IMG/VR virus record: IMGVR_UViG_3300033999_000356
Span: 1-37,552 of that record
Length of the DNA stretch: 37,552 bases
From: a virus
Strand: one strand, 5' to 3'
Shown here: positions 29,276-37,387 of the stretch, piece after piece
Numbering within the stretch: the stretch's first letter is position 1
Layout: each line of letters begins with the position of its first letter
Notes under the pieces: generated by a model
The model's input: only the letters and a program-made list of their open reading frames with translations
Told to the model about the DNA's origin: nothing
Database searches by the model: none
Made by a program: the position numbers and the translations under genes

Positions 29276-30061
29276 ATGGAATCCATCCTCATCAACGGTG
29301 AGTTGCGTCCGCTCGGCTGTCTGCCACGTGTCGCTAGGCCGGGGGAAATCTATCCGGTGCTTGGCGATCGCGTCGATCGGCCAGGTGTGCATGTGATCCC
29401 CCGCGCCGAGTGGCGGTCGATCGACTTCTCGGCACACGTTCCGGCGATTTTGGATCAAGACGGCCAGGGTGCCTGCAACGCCTTCGCCTCAGTGCAATCG
29501 CTGCACGTGTTGCGGCACGTGGCGGGGCTGCCCTATGTGGAGCTTTCTGCCGGCAACCTTTATGGTCGAATCAACGGCGGCGTGGACCGCGGATCAGTGA
29601 TCGCCGACGCCATCCGCGAACTGGAGAAGAATGGCGTGTGCACCGCGGAGTTGGTGCCGCAGTTGCAATGGCAACCACGTCGCTGGCCCAGTTCGTGGAA
29701 GAGCGAAGCGCAGCGGTTTCGCGTCTTGGAGGCCTGGGACTGCCCGACCTTCGACCACATCGCCTCGGCCATCCAGTTGGGGTTCCCAGTCAACCTAGGC
29801 GTGCTGGTGGGCAGCAATTTCTCGCCGGGCCCCGATGGATGGTTGCCTGACTATCGCCGTGGAGGCGGCGGACATGCCATGTGCGGCGTTGGGCTAATCT
29901 ACAGCGAAACCCGCGGCTGGGGCATCAAGGTGGCTAACTCCTGGGGGCCCAACTGGGGCGAGCAAGGTTTCGGCATCTTGCCGGAAAGCTACTTTCGCAG
30001 CACGCCGTTTACCGATGGCTGGGCCGTTCGTGGTGTGATCGATCCCACCGGAAAGGAGTGA
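29276..30061 (+). CDS. Papain-like (C1-type) cysteine peptidase
   Basis: The protein of about 261 aa starts at ATG 29276 behind CGGAG; the ATGA-overlapping ATG 29258 lacks a ribosome binding site. The C1 peptidase layout is visible: LDQDGQGACNAFASVQSLHV (oxyanion Gln, then Cys where papain has QGxCGSCW), LSAGNLYGRINGGVDRGSVI, GGGGHAMCGVGLIY (catalytic His) and KVANSWGPNWGEQGFGIL (catalytic Asn). All three catalytic residues are present. There is no pro-peptide or signal peptide. In a phage it may cleave structural proteins or peptidoglycan crosslinks at lysis; its neighbours, a secreted protein upstream and a membrane protein downstream, favour the envelope. Confidence 0.85.
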   Translation: MESILINGELRPLGCLPRVARPGEIYPVLGDRVDRPGVHVIPRAEWRSIDFSAHVPAILDQDGQGACNAFASVQSLHVLRHVAGLPYVELSAGNLYGRINGGVDRGSVIADAIRELEKNGVCTAELVPQLQWQPRRWPSSWKSEAQRFRVLEAWDCPTFDHIASAIQLGFPVNLGVLVGSNFSPGPDGWLPDYRRGGGGHAMCGVGLIYSETRGWGIKVANSWGPNWGEQGFGILPESYFRSTPFTDGWAVRGVIDPTGKE

Positions 30062-30315
30062 GCGTGCCTGACGACTGTGATACTCAGATGCGGAAAATTG
30101 ACCGGCGGCTTGAGGACATCCAGATTTCCATGGCGGAAGTCCGCATGATCTACGAGTCGCAGGCCCGACGTCTGGAGCGACTGGAGCACGAGGTCTTTGG
30201 CAACGGTCGGGCTGGCCTGAGCACACAGGTGCGGGCCGTGCTGTGGATCGCCAGCGGCTGTTTGGCCTTTTTGGCGCTACTGACAGCTAACGTCGTTACC
30301 GCCTGGCTTTCGTGA
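30058..30315 (+). CDS. Small membrane protein with coiled coil, holin-like
   Basis: The 85-aa protein (GTG 30058 overlapping the peptidase stop) has a cytoplasmic coiled coil (MRKIDRRLEDIQISMAEVRM, then YESQARRLERLEHEVFG) and one C-terminal membrane helix (AVLWIASGCLAFLALLTANV, ending VTAWLS). This topology is that of phage haemolysin XhlA-like or holin-like proteins. With the peptidase gene next to it, a lysis cassette inside the late genes is possible. Direct evidence for pore formation is lacking. Confidence 0.72.
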   Translation: MSVPDDCDTQMRKIDRRLEDIQISMAEVRMIYESQARRLERLEHEVFGNGRAGLSTQVRAVLWIASGCLAFLALLTANVVTAWLS

Positions 30316-30328
30316 GGAGATGGTTGCC

Positions 30329-30775
30329 ATGGCTACAATCGTGGAGTTGACCACGGCGGTGACAGACAAGCTCAACGCCACGAGTTTTTCGTTGTTTTTT
30401 GTGGCGACACGCTACTACCGGCCGCGGCACGAGTTGAGAAGCCTCCAGACACTGGCTGTGTCGGTGGTTCCGCGGGCGGCGACGATCACCCCCGAGAGCC
30501 GCACGCTGGATCGCTGGGAATACCAGATCGACGTAGCGATACAGAAGAAGCTCGCAGACGAATCGGTCGAGGAGATCGATCCGCTGATGGAGTTGGTCGA
30601 TGAGATCGCCCGAGAGTTTCGGCTGTGGCGACCGCCGACGCATCCCGAGGCGGTCTGTGCGGAGGTGGCCAACGAGCCGATCTATGCCGTCGAACACCTC
30701 GAGCAGCTACGGGTTTTCACCAGTGTGATCACACTCACCTTCCGAATGGTGGGAAGCTCAACGATGGGAGGGTGA
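30329..30775 (+). CDS. Minor tail/neck protein (tail completion-like)
   Basis: The start is ATG 30329; GAGGAG at 30313-30318 is correctly spaced for it but too close to ATG 30320. The 148-aa product (TIVELTTAVTDKLNATSFSL, then TLAVSVVPRAATITPESRTL, WEYQIDVAIQKKLADESVEE, ending TSVITLTFRMVG) has the alternating strands and order expected of tail completion proteins encoded before the HK97-gp10-like gene. The family cannot be named. Confidence 0.68.
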   Translation: MATIVELTTAVTDKLNATSFSLFFVATRYYRPRHELRSLQTLAVSVVPRAATITPESRTLDRWEYQIDVAIQKKLADESVEEIDPLMELVDEIAREFRLWRPPTHPEAVCAEVANEPIYAVEHLEQLRVFTSVITLTFRMVGSSTMGG

Positions 30776-30777
30776 GT

Positions 30778-31407
30778 ATGCTGGGAATCCGCGCGCGAAC
30801 CCGAGACGAAACGCACAAAGTCAAACGCAAGGCTAAGCGGGCCAATATCGAGAGCCTTGGCCATGCCGGAGCGGCGCTGCGGCTCGCTGCCAAGCGGAGC
30901 ATCCTGAAGCGAAAAAGGCCATCCCGCCCCGGGCAACCACCGCATACGCAGTCGCTGTATTTGCGACGGTCGATCAAGTATGCCGTCGATAAGCAGCGGC
31001 AACTCGTGGTGATCGGGCCTGATGCAGCAGTCATCGGTGAAATTGGTGCTGTACACGAGCACGGTTGGCCTCAGCAGCCTCGATCTACGAGGGGAAAGTC
31101 GGAACGCGAGCTTTTGGCCAGTGGTACGAACTGGAAACTCAAAGTCGGCGGGCATGGCCCTATTGGCGACGGCCGTGGCAACACGGTCTATATCAAGTTT
31201 GTCAGCGAAGCTCAAGTTGAAAGGTCAATTGCGTATATCGAGAGCGGTGCCGATGTGTACGCAACCAAAGCCGCTCGCGAGCGTGCTATGAAACGACGGG
31301 CAATTGCTGGTCGGAAGGCTCATTATCCGAAGCGCCCTTTTATGGGGCCAGCCTTACAGCAGATCAAACCTCGCTTGCCCCGCATGTGGGCGGCATCTAT
31401 CAGGTGA
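30778..31407 (+). CDS. HK97 gp10-like tail-component protein
   Basis: The 209-aa basic protein has GGGAGGG before ATG 30778. N-terminal helices are Lys/Arg/Ala-rich (HKVKRKAKRANIESLGHAGA). Then LKRKRPSRPGQPPHTQSLYL (a Pro-Gly-x-Pro-Pro turn typical of gp10-like proteins) and VIGPDAAVIGEIGAVHEHGW (the VGP...A..HE.G motif) follow. The C-terminus has KRPFMGPALQQIKPRLPRMW, matching the usual P-F-x-P-A-L end. These proteins join head and tail. It is followed by a 106-bp gap with only short repeats such as CTGAAGA twice. Confidence 0.8.
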   Translation: MLGIRARTRDETHKVKRKAKRANIESLGHAGAALRLAAKRSILKRKRPSRPGQPPHTQSLYLRRSIKYAVDKQRQLVVIGPDAAVIGEIGAVHEHGWPQQPRSTRGKSERELLASGTNWKLKVGGHGPIGDGRGNTVYIKFVSEAQVERSIAYIESGADVYATKAARERAMKRRAIAGRKAHYPKRPFMGPALQQIKPRLPRMWAASIR

Positions 31408-31513
31408 TACTAGAGACTGAAGACGGAAAGCTGAAGACTGTAGGGACAGGTAATCACCCCGGTTACCGCACGATACAGTCTACGATTTACAACCTCAAAA
31501 CAAGGATGCTGAC

Positions 31514-31909
31514 ATGGCTACTAATTGGGTTCTCGGTCGCGAAGCCACATTGACCATCGACGGTGTTGAGCTGAAGTTGGCCAAGGAGGTCACCGTGGAA
31601 ATGGGTGGCCCGGAGGCTGACGTGACCACCCGTGGCAGCGAAGGCGTGCGGGAGACGGTGCTGGCGCTACGGGAACTGACACTCTCCGGTACGGCGCTGT
31701 ATTCGCCTGACGACACCGCGGTGCAATCGTTGATTTCCGCTTACAACAGCGGCACTCCCGTGCAGGCGGCTGTTTCCGATCCCACTCTCACCTACAGCGG
31801 CTCCTGGGCGGTGACGAGCATCTCCAACGGCCAGCCGCTGGAGGATGCCGCGACGATCGATTTCACGCTGAAACCCACCCTGCCGCAATCCGATTCATCG
31901 GGAGTCTAA
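31514..31909 (+). CDS. Tail tube-like protein
   Basis: The 131-aa protein (ATG 31514 after AAGGA) is all-beta: LGREATLTIDGVELKLAKEV, VRETVLALRELTLSGTALYS, FTLKPTLPQSD. The pattern NWVLGREATLTIDG and the position before tail assembly chaperones and tape measure fit the major tail tube subunit of siphoviruses. It would polymerise around the tape measure to form the tail. Confidence 0.72.
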   Translation: MATNWVLGREATLTIDGVELKLAKEVTVEMGGPEADVTTRGSEGVRETVLALRELTLSGTALYSPDDTAVQSLISAYNSGTPVQAAVSDPTLTYSGSWAVTSISNGQPLEDAATIDFTLKPTLPQSDSSGV

Positions 31910-31912
31910 ACC

Positions 31913-32392
31913 ATGCGCACATTCCAAGACAGCGCCGGACGAACCTGGACCGTAGCGGTTACCGTCGACGCGGTGAAGCGCGTCCGCGATCTGATAAAGG
32001 AGGACCTGCTGGATATCGAGCAGATGTTTCCGCGGCTGCTAGCCGACCCAATTCTACTTTGCGACTGCCTGTACTGCGTGTGCAAGCCGCAGGCGGATGC
32101 GGAGCGGATTAGCGACGAAGATTTCGCCCGGACTATGGCCGGCGACGTCATCGCCCGCGCAAAACAGGCCCTGATCGAGGAGCTGATTGATTTTTTCCCC
32201 GAGACGAGCCAGCGGGAAACACTGCGGCTGGCGGTGGCTCGGTACGGGGAACTCAGTCGCAAGACAACCGAACTGATCAAACAGCGACTGGGCAGTCCGG
32301 CGCTGGCTCGGGAGATCGAAGCGGCCCTGGCGAGTATTGGCGACTCGTTTACCGACTCGCCGGCATCGTCGGAGTCGACCCCGGACCACTAA
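31913..32392 (+). CDS. Tail assembly chaperone G-like protein
   Basis: The 159-aa protein starts three bases after the tube gene. It begins with a beta segment (MRTFQDSAGRTWTVAVTVDA), then helices (RVRDLIKEDLLDIEQMFPRL, ARAKQALIEELIDFFPE). It corresponds to the short product (gpG-like) of the lambda-type chaperone pair. A slippery heptamer at 32191-32197 within it permits production of a longer frameshifted product. Its distal 65 residues overlap the second frame, so this stretch is dual-coding. Confidence 0.82.
   Translation: MRTFQDSAGRTWTVAVTVDAVKRVRDLIKEDLLDIEQMFPRLLADPILLCDCLYCVCKPQADAERISDEDFARTMAGDVIARAKQALIEELIDFFPETSQRETLRLAVARYGELSRKTTELIKQRLGSPALAREIEAALASIGDSFTDSPASSESTPDH
32191..32241 (+). 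promoter_or_regulatory. Programmed -1 ribosomal frameshift site (slippery heptamer plus stem)
   Basis: T-TTT-TTC (32191-32197) is a canonical X-XXY-YYZ heptamer in the correct phase. The -1 frame is closed by TGA at 32188-32190 directly before it and is open from here to 32595. CGAGCCA (32205-32211) and TGGCTCG (32235-32241) form a 7-base-pair stem, with GCCAGC/GCTGGC as an alternative inside, starting seven bases after the heptamer. All three elements match the lambda G/GT signal. Confidence 0.85.
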
Positions 32393-32595
32393 CATTGCGT
32401 GAACTCTGCTGGATGGCCGAAGGTCGTCAGCGTGACCAGTGGAACCATACATCGCATTTGCTTGCCATGCTGTACAACGCTTTTCGCGGCAAATCGGCCC
32501 GGGTACTGGCCCCGCGGGACTTCCATCCCTTCGCGCCTCCCAAACCAAAGGTGACGCTGCGGCAGCTGAAAGACATGGGGCTCTTACCAGGATAA
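32191..32595 (+). CDS. T part of the frameshifted tail assembly chaperone (GT-like)
   Basis: This -1 frame lacks any start codon until TTG 32395, so it is made as an extension of the G protein. The fused product would have 95 + 132 = 227 aa. The first 45 residues after the slip are Gly/Ser/Asn/Gln-rich linker. Then YWRLVYRLAGIVGVDPGPLT and LRELCWMAEGRQRDQWNHTS follow, ending in VTLRQLKDMGLLPG before TAA. This is the pattern of phage T domains that bind the tape measure protein. A separate protein from TTG 32395 would lack the conserved AGIVGVDPGP part, which supports frameshifting. Confidence 0.82.
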   Translation, partial: FFPRDEPAGNTAAGGGSVRGTQSQDNRTDQTATGQSGAGSGDRSGPGEYWRLVYRLAGIVGVDPGPLTLRELCWMAEGRQRDQWNHTSHLLAMLYNAFRGKSARVLAPRDFHPFAPPKPKVTLRQLKDMGLLPG

Positions 32596-32599
32596 AACC

Positions 32600-34582
32600 A
32601 TGGCTAAAGCATCGGGAATCCGCGCCGGCCAGGCGTTTGTGGAGATCTTCGCCGACAACAGTCGGTTGGTGCGCGGGTTGAAGCAGGCCTCGGCGCGGCT
32701 GCGCAGTTGGGGTCGCAGTGTACAGCGAATTGGCCTGGGGATCTTCGCTGCCGGCTCGGCGATGCTCGGCTTGATGCTATTGGCGGTCAAGCAGTTCATG
32801 TCGGCAGGCGACGCGCTGGACAAGATGTCCGCACGGGTGGGGGTGTCGGTGGAGTTCCTCTCGGCGCTGTCGCATGCGGCGCAATTGGGCGGCACAGACC
32901 TACAGGCCATGGAGGTAGCCATCCGTAGGCTGCAGCGATCGGCTTACGATGCCACGCGTGGACTGAGTACGGCAACCGATGCCTTTGCCGCTTTAGGTGT
33001 CGAAGTCCGCGGCGCGGATGGGCATCTGAAGAGCACCGAGCAGTTGTTCATGGAGTCGGCGACGGCCCTGTCGCAACTGGAAAACGAGACACAGAAGGCC
33101 GCCTTGGCCACGATGCTATTCGGTCGGTCGGGAACGCAGTTGCTGCCGATGCTCAAAAGTGGTCGCGACGGGCTGATGGCGATGATGGAGGAGGCCAAGG
33201 CACTGGGGCTCGTGATGAGTGCCGAGGATGCCGCGGCGGCAGCGAAGCTAACGGATGCGTGGACGCGGCTAAAAACCTCGCTGAACATGACCATCATTCG
33301 TATCGGTGGTGCGCTGGCGCCCATGTTGACTGATCTGGCCGAGCGAATCACCAAAGTGGTCTCGCCGGTCATCGAGTGGATCAAAGAGAACCGCACCTTG
33401 GTGGTGGTAGTGGCCAAAATAGCCGCCATCGTTACCGCCGTCGGCGCGGCGCTTCTGGCATTATCGGCCGTGATGTTCGGGCTGAGCGCCGTGTTCGGCA
33501 CGCTGGCGGGGGTGCTGACGTTTGTCGGAACGGCAATCTCGCTGGTAATCAGCGCATTAAGTGCCATGATCTCGCCCGTGGGGCTGGTGATCGCCGCGGT
33601 GGCCTCGCTTGGCGCATATCTGGCGCAGGTTTCCGGGGCTGGCTCGAAGTCGCTGGCATGGCTGGGGGAGCAATTCCAGGCTCTCAAAAGCACGGCGACA
33701 AGCGCCTGGCAGGGGATCGCCAATGCACTGGCGGCCGGTGACATTGCATTGGCTGCGGAGATCCTTTGGCTGTCCCTGAAACTCGCGTGGCAGAAGGGTA
33801 TCAAGTGGCTCACGGACAAGTGGATCGCGTTCCAGGAGACCTTCGGTTCAGTTGCTACCGAAGCCTGGTACGGGCTGGCCAAGATCCTCACCAAAGCCTG
33901 GGCGGGGCTACAGCAGGCGTGGGCGGAGGTTGCCACCTTCATGGGGAAGACCTGGGCGAAGTTCGCGCACGGTGCAACCAGCGTGTGGCGATCCACGCAA
34001 AACTGGCTTAGCAAGCAGTTTGTGAAGCTGATGGCGCAGTTCGACGAGACGATCGACGTCGATCTGGCCACGAGCATCTTGGACGAGGAGTTCAAGGCCG
34101 AACAGGCCAAGCGTGACGCCGAATTGGCAAAGGATCTGCGAGATATCGAGAACAAGCGCCAAGACAAGCTGAAAGACATCGAGGAGAACAAAGAGGGCGC
34201 GCTGGACATTTTGGAGGAGGAGCGGCAGCGGCGGCACAACGAACGACGGGAACGTCACCAGAAGCAGCAGAAGCAGCTCGAGGATGAGTTGGAGGCGACC
34301 AAAAAGGCATGGCAGGAAGCCCTGGATGCTGCGGCGCGGGCCGGCGAAGACATTGGAGGTGATGGTGGTCCTCCACCTGGAGGTGGGCCGCCTGGCGGCA
34401 TCCCGGATGCCGCAAGCTGGCAACAGGCTGTCAAAGCCTCCGGCACGTTCAACGCCTTGGCGCTGGCAGGGATGGGGATGAGCAATCCCATGGAGCGGGC
34501 CGCTAGAGCCGGCGAGGAGACGGCCAAAAATACCAAGCGACTGGTTGAGCAGGGTCGCGAATTTGGGGGACTTTTTTTCTGA
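32600..34582 (+). CDS. Tape measure protein
   Basis: The 660-aa protein starts four bases after the chaperone stop. It has an N-terminal helical part (ASGIRAGQAFVEIFADNSRL), the TP901-like stretch RVGVSVEFLSALSHAAQLGG (about 76-95), then hydrophobic segments (about 267-345, VVVVAKIAAIVTAVGAALLA and so on), tryptophan-rich repeats AWYGLAKILTKAWAGLQQAW, and a long charged coiled coil (about 490-580, EAKRDAE-like, DKLKDIEENKEGALDILEEE). The end is Gly/Pro-rich (GGDGGPPPGGGPPGG). It sets the tail length and carries the hydrophobic part used in DNA entry. It is short for its class, suggesting a tail of roughly 100 nm. No lysozyme domain was seen. Confidence 0.88.
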   Translation: MAKASGIRAGQAFVEIFADNSRLVRGLKQASARLRSWGRSVQRIGLGIFAAGSAMLGLMLLAVKQFMSAGDALDKMSARVGVSVEFLSALSHAAQLGGTDLQAMEVAIRRLQRSAYDATRGLSTATDAFAALGVEVRGADGHLKSTEQLFMESATALSQLENETQKAALATMLFGRSGTQLLPMLKSGRDGLMAMMEEAKALGLVMSAEDAAAAAKLTDAWTRLKTSLNMTIIRIGGALAPMLTDLAERITKVVSPVIEWIKENRTLVVVVAKIAAIVTAVGAALLALSAVMFGLSAVFGTLAGVLTFVGTAISLVISALSAMISPVGLVIAAVASLGAYLAQVSGAGSKSLAWLGEQFQALKSTATSAWQGIANALAAGDIALAAEILWLSLKLAWQKGIKWLTDKWIAFQETFGSVATEAWYGLAKILTKAWAGLQQAWAEVATFMGKTWAKFAHGATSVWRSTQNWLSKQFVKLMAQFDETIDVDLATSILDEEFKAEQAKRDAELAKDLRDIENKRQDKLKDIEENKEGALDILEEERQRRHNERRERHQKQQKQLEDELEATKKAWQEALDAAARAGEDIGGDGGPPPGGGPPGGIPDAASWQQAVKASGTFNALALAGMGMSNPMERAARAGEETAKNTKRLVEQGREFGGLFF

Positions 34583-35367
34583 TGATCTCTATCACCGAGA
34601 AATGGGACAGCCGTGAGGTCGGCTCCGATTCGGCAGAGCTGGCCTACATCATCCGCGGCACTGATGACGGGTTCGCGGCGAAGGTTGCGCTGGATTCGGT
34701 GGCTCCCGTGCTGTTTGCTGGCTTAGCGTACCAGAGCAGCCATGTGGAGCGGATCGCCGAGGAGATTTGGGAAGGTACGGTTCGCTACGGGCAACTCGAG
34801 CGGCCCGAGACGGGGGATTCTAGCTACCAGTTCGACACCGGCGGCGGTACGCAGCACATCACCCAAAGCCTCCAGACGGTCGGACGCTACGCCCCACCGG
34901 GCAAAACCGCCCCGGATTTCCAGGGGGCCATCGGCGTTACGCACGACAACGTCGAGGGCGTGGACATCACGGTTCCGGTCTACAACTTTTCGGAGACGCA
35001 TTACATCCCGTCCACTTCGGTCACTCCGGCATATAAGGCCACGCTCTTCTTCCTGACCGGCAAGGTGAATGCCGGTCCCTTTCGGGGCTTCGCGCCCGGC
35101 GAGGTGCTGTTCCTGGGCGCGTCCGGCTCGAAGCGCGGCCAGGACGACTGGGAGATCACCTTCCGCTTCGCCGCAAGCCCGAACGTCACCGGACTGGTGA
35201 TCGGCGACATCACGGGCATCAACAAGAAGGGCTGGGAATACCTCTGGGTCCGCTACGCGGACGACGAGGACGCCGCAGCCAAGGTCTTGGTCAAGAAGCC
35301 GATCGCCGCCTATGTCGAGCAGGTCTACCAGTACGGAGATTTCTCCGGCCTGGGGATCGGGACCTGA
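34582..35367 (+). CDS. Distal tail/baseplate-like structural protein, 261 aa
   Basis: The protein overlaps the tape measure stop (TGATG). It is mostly beta-stranded: SITEKWDSREVGSDSAELAY (start), then QFDTGGGTQHITQSLQTVGR, NVEGVDITVPVYNFSETHYI, FLTGKVNAGPFRGFAPGEVL and DWEITFRFAASPNVTGLVIG. The position after the tape measure is that of distal tail proteins. The same region in related prophages, as I recall, encodes a conserved tail protein of this length. No enzyme motif is visible. Confidence 0.72.
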   Translation: MISITEKWDSREVGSDSAELAYIIRGTDDGFAAKVALDSVAPVLFAGLAYQSSHVERIAEEIWEGTVRYGQLERPETGDSSYQFDTGGGTQHITQSLQTVGRYAPPGKTAPDFQGAIGVTHDNVEGVDITVPVYNFSETHYIPSTSVTPAYKATLFFLTGKVNAGPFRGFAPGEVLFLGASGSKRGQDDWEITFRFAASPNVTGLVIGDITGINKKGWEYLWVRYADDEDAAAKVLVKKPIAAYVEQVYQYGDFSGLGIGT

Positions 35368-35381
35368 GGGAGGCTGCGGCT

Positions 35382-37385
35382 GTGGGAAACCCCTTCAAGA
35401 AAGTGCAGCCGGGTCAGAAGCTGGAAATCCCGGCCGAGGCCTTCAATACGTTCATCGACGCCGCCCTGGACCTCAAGGCCCGGCAGCGAAGCCAAGGGCA
35501 ATCCTGCGATCCCCGGTTTCCGAACAGCACGATCATCAAGGTCCGCAATCTGTCGGGCGCGGACCGTGAGCGCTTCGATGTGCTGGGCCTCGACGAGCCG
35601 ATCATCCACCCGCTGGAAAATCTCCAGGCATTCAAGAACGAGCCGGCCTGCTACGGGACCGTGCCTGAGAAACCGCGGCACTTCGGCCGATTCGCCGTGC
35701 TGTTGGAACCGGTCGCCGCCGGCGAGATCGCCCACTACGCCTGTGTCAGCGGGATCACGGTTGCCCGGGTCAACGTCACGCACGAGTGGCACACGCGGGC
35801 CGATATCGCCGACGGCAGTTGCGCCTACCTGGAAAGCTGCGACACCGAAGGGGCGGCTCTGATCCTCTGGAAGCAGCCGGGCACAGGCGTGAAGTGGGCG
35901 GTGGTCAAGATCGGCGTGCCCTATGAGGAAGACTTCTGGGCCCGGCTCCTGTCTGCGGAAGAACTCAGCCCCAATCGCTGGCGCTACCAGTTCATCGAGG
36001 TCGTCCACAGTGACGCGGCGCAAGGCTACGGCTCTTGGGTGGCCAAGCCGGGCGGCCGAACGGGCTATGCCTATAACTCGGTCGAGGACCCCAACGACGG
36101 CAAGGGGCTCGAAGGCAACGGCGTCGACTTGGATTACCTCGAGGAGTGCTGCCGCCGGGCCAGCGAGCAATGCTGCGACGGCCAGTGGCCTTCGTCTTCC
36201 AGTGGGAGCGATGGCCCGTCGTGCTGCCACATCCTGCCTGCCGGCGTCGGGGCCATCGTGCGGATGAAGGAGGTTCGCTTCGGCACCGACTCCGAGGCCC
36301 GGATCGAGTACTGGTTCCAGTACGAGAACGAGTACGACTGCTGCCTGCCCAGCAGCAGTTCGAGTTCGTCGAGCAGCTCATCTTCATCCAGCAGCTCTTC
36401 GTCCTCGTGGAGCAGCAGTTCCTCATCCTCCGGCAGCAGTTCCTCGTCTTCGGGCAGCTCGTCCAGCAGCTCGTCATCGTCCAGCAGTTCGTCCGGTCCG
36501 TCGAGCAGCTCCAGCAGCGGATCATCTGGGTCGAGCTCCGGAAGCTCCGGCAGCGGCTCCAGCGGAAGCAGCTCGTCCGGCTCATCCGGCAGTTCCGGCG
36601 ACTGCCAATGCGTGACGGTCATCACGGGCGTCTCCGCGGACGAAAACGGGTGTCTGGTCGTCACCGCCCGGGAAATCTGCATGCCCGTGGATTGTCCCGT
36701 GGGCGATGAATACAGCTACACGGTCTGCCCGCCGTCTTCGAGCAGTTCGTCCAGCGGCAGCTCCAGTTCGTCTTCGTCGAGCGGTTCTTCTGGGTCTTCG
36801 TCCAGCAGCGGTTCGTCCAGTTCTTCCTCCGACAGTTCGTCGGGCTCCTCATCGGACTCGTCATCCGGCAGCAGTTCCTCCAGCGGTAGCTCGTCTGGCC
36901 TGTCGTCCTCTTCGTCGGGCAATTCCTCCAGCAGTTCCTCGAGCAGCGGCCCTTCGTCGAGTGCCTTCGGCAGTTCTTCCAGTTCGAGCAGCGGTTCCAG
37001 TAGCAGCGGGCAGAGCAGCTCATCGTCGTCCGGGCCCGACAGCAGTTCTTCCGGGGGCCGTCCGTCCTCGTCGAGCAGTTCGGGTACAAGTGCCTCCGGC
37101 TCAAGCGGGTCGTCAAGCAGCCCCGGCGCATCTTGGTCAAGCGACTCAGGCTCCTCGTCAAGTGGTTCGTCTCCACCGCCACCACCTCCACCCCCGCCGA
37201 GCAGTTCGTCCAGCAGCAGCGCGCCGAGTTCGTCAGGCCTGTCGAGCAGTTCGTCGTCCTCGGGCTCGCCCAGCAGTTCGTCCGGTTCGTCCGACGATTC
37301 AAGCAGCAGTTTCTCCGGCGGCGGAACGCCCAGCTCGTCGTCCGGCGCAAGCAGCAGCGGCGAGGAGTCCAGCAGTTGGTTCTGA
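35382..37385 (+). CDS. Tail-associated protein with long polyserine tracts
   Basis: The 667-aa protein (GTG 35382) has a folded N-terminal part (about 1-320; NPFKKVQPGQKLEIPAEAFN, NSTIIKVRNLSGADRERFDV, HYACVSGITVARVNVTHEWH) that resembles planctomycete phage tail proteins. A Ser-rich tract follows at about 323-406, then a Cys-containing module (about 407-450; CQCVTVITGVSADENGCLVV, CMPVDCPVGDEYSYTVCPP) and a second Ser-rich tract (about 450-666) with nine prolines in a row near 597-605. Serine codons mix AGC, AGT, TCG, TCC, TCA and TCT, so the tracts are not simple triplet expansion. Flexible glycosylatable spacer arms or adhesin-like function are inferred. Confidence 0.75.
   Translation: MGNPFKKVQPGQKLEIPAEAFNTFIDAALDLKARQRSQGQSCDPRFPNSTIIKVRNLSGADRERFDVLGLDEPIIHPLENLQAFKNEPACYGTVPEKPRHFGRFAVLLEPVAAGEIAHYACVSGITVARVNVTHEWHTRADIADGSCAYLESCDTEGAALILWKQPGTGVKWAVVKIGVPYEEDFWARLLSAEELSPNRWRYQFIEVVHSDAAQGYGSWVAKPGGRTGYAYNSVEDPNDGKGLEGNGVDLDYLEECCRRASEQCCDGQWPSSSSGSDGPSCCHILPAGVGAIVRMKEVRFGTDSEARIEYWFQYENEYDCCLPSSSSSSSSSSSSSSSSSSSWSSSSSSSGSSSSSSGSSSSSSSSSSSSSGPSSSSSSGSSGSSSGSSGSGSSGSSSSGSSGSSGDCQCVTVITGVSADENGCLVVTAREICMPVDCPVGDEYSYTVCPPSSSSSSSGSSSSSSSSGSSGSSSSSGSSSSSSDSSSGSSSDSSSGSSSSSGSSSGLSSSSSGNSSSSSSSSGPSSSAFGSSSSSSSGSSSSGQSSSSSSGPDSSSSGGRPSSSSSSGTSASGSSGSSSSPGASWSSDSGSSSSGSSPPPPPPPPPSSSSSSSAPSSSGLSSSSSSSGSPSSSSGSSDDSSSSFSGGGTPSSSSGASSSGEESSSWF
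36349..37380 (+). repeat. Low-complexity serine-codon DNA tracts
   Basis: Two segments (36349-36600 and 36729-37380) consist almost only of AGC, AGT, TCG, TCC, TCA and TCT codons with scattered GGC/GGT, encoding polyserine with Gly, Asp and Pro. CAGCAGTTC, GTCGAGCAG and TCGTCCAGC recur many times in varied order. Their complement reads as artificial Leu/Asp/Glu-rich frames, which are not genes. Confidence 0.8.
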
Positions 37386-37387
37386 AC

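Noticed and set aside
36349-37380. Repeat tracts considered as a CRISPR array or tandem repeat locus
   Set aside because: They lack constant repeat and spacer lengths and are in-frame serine codons of one gene.
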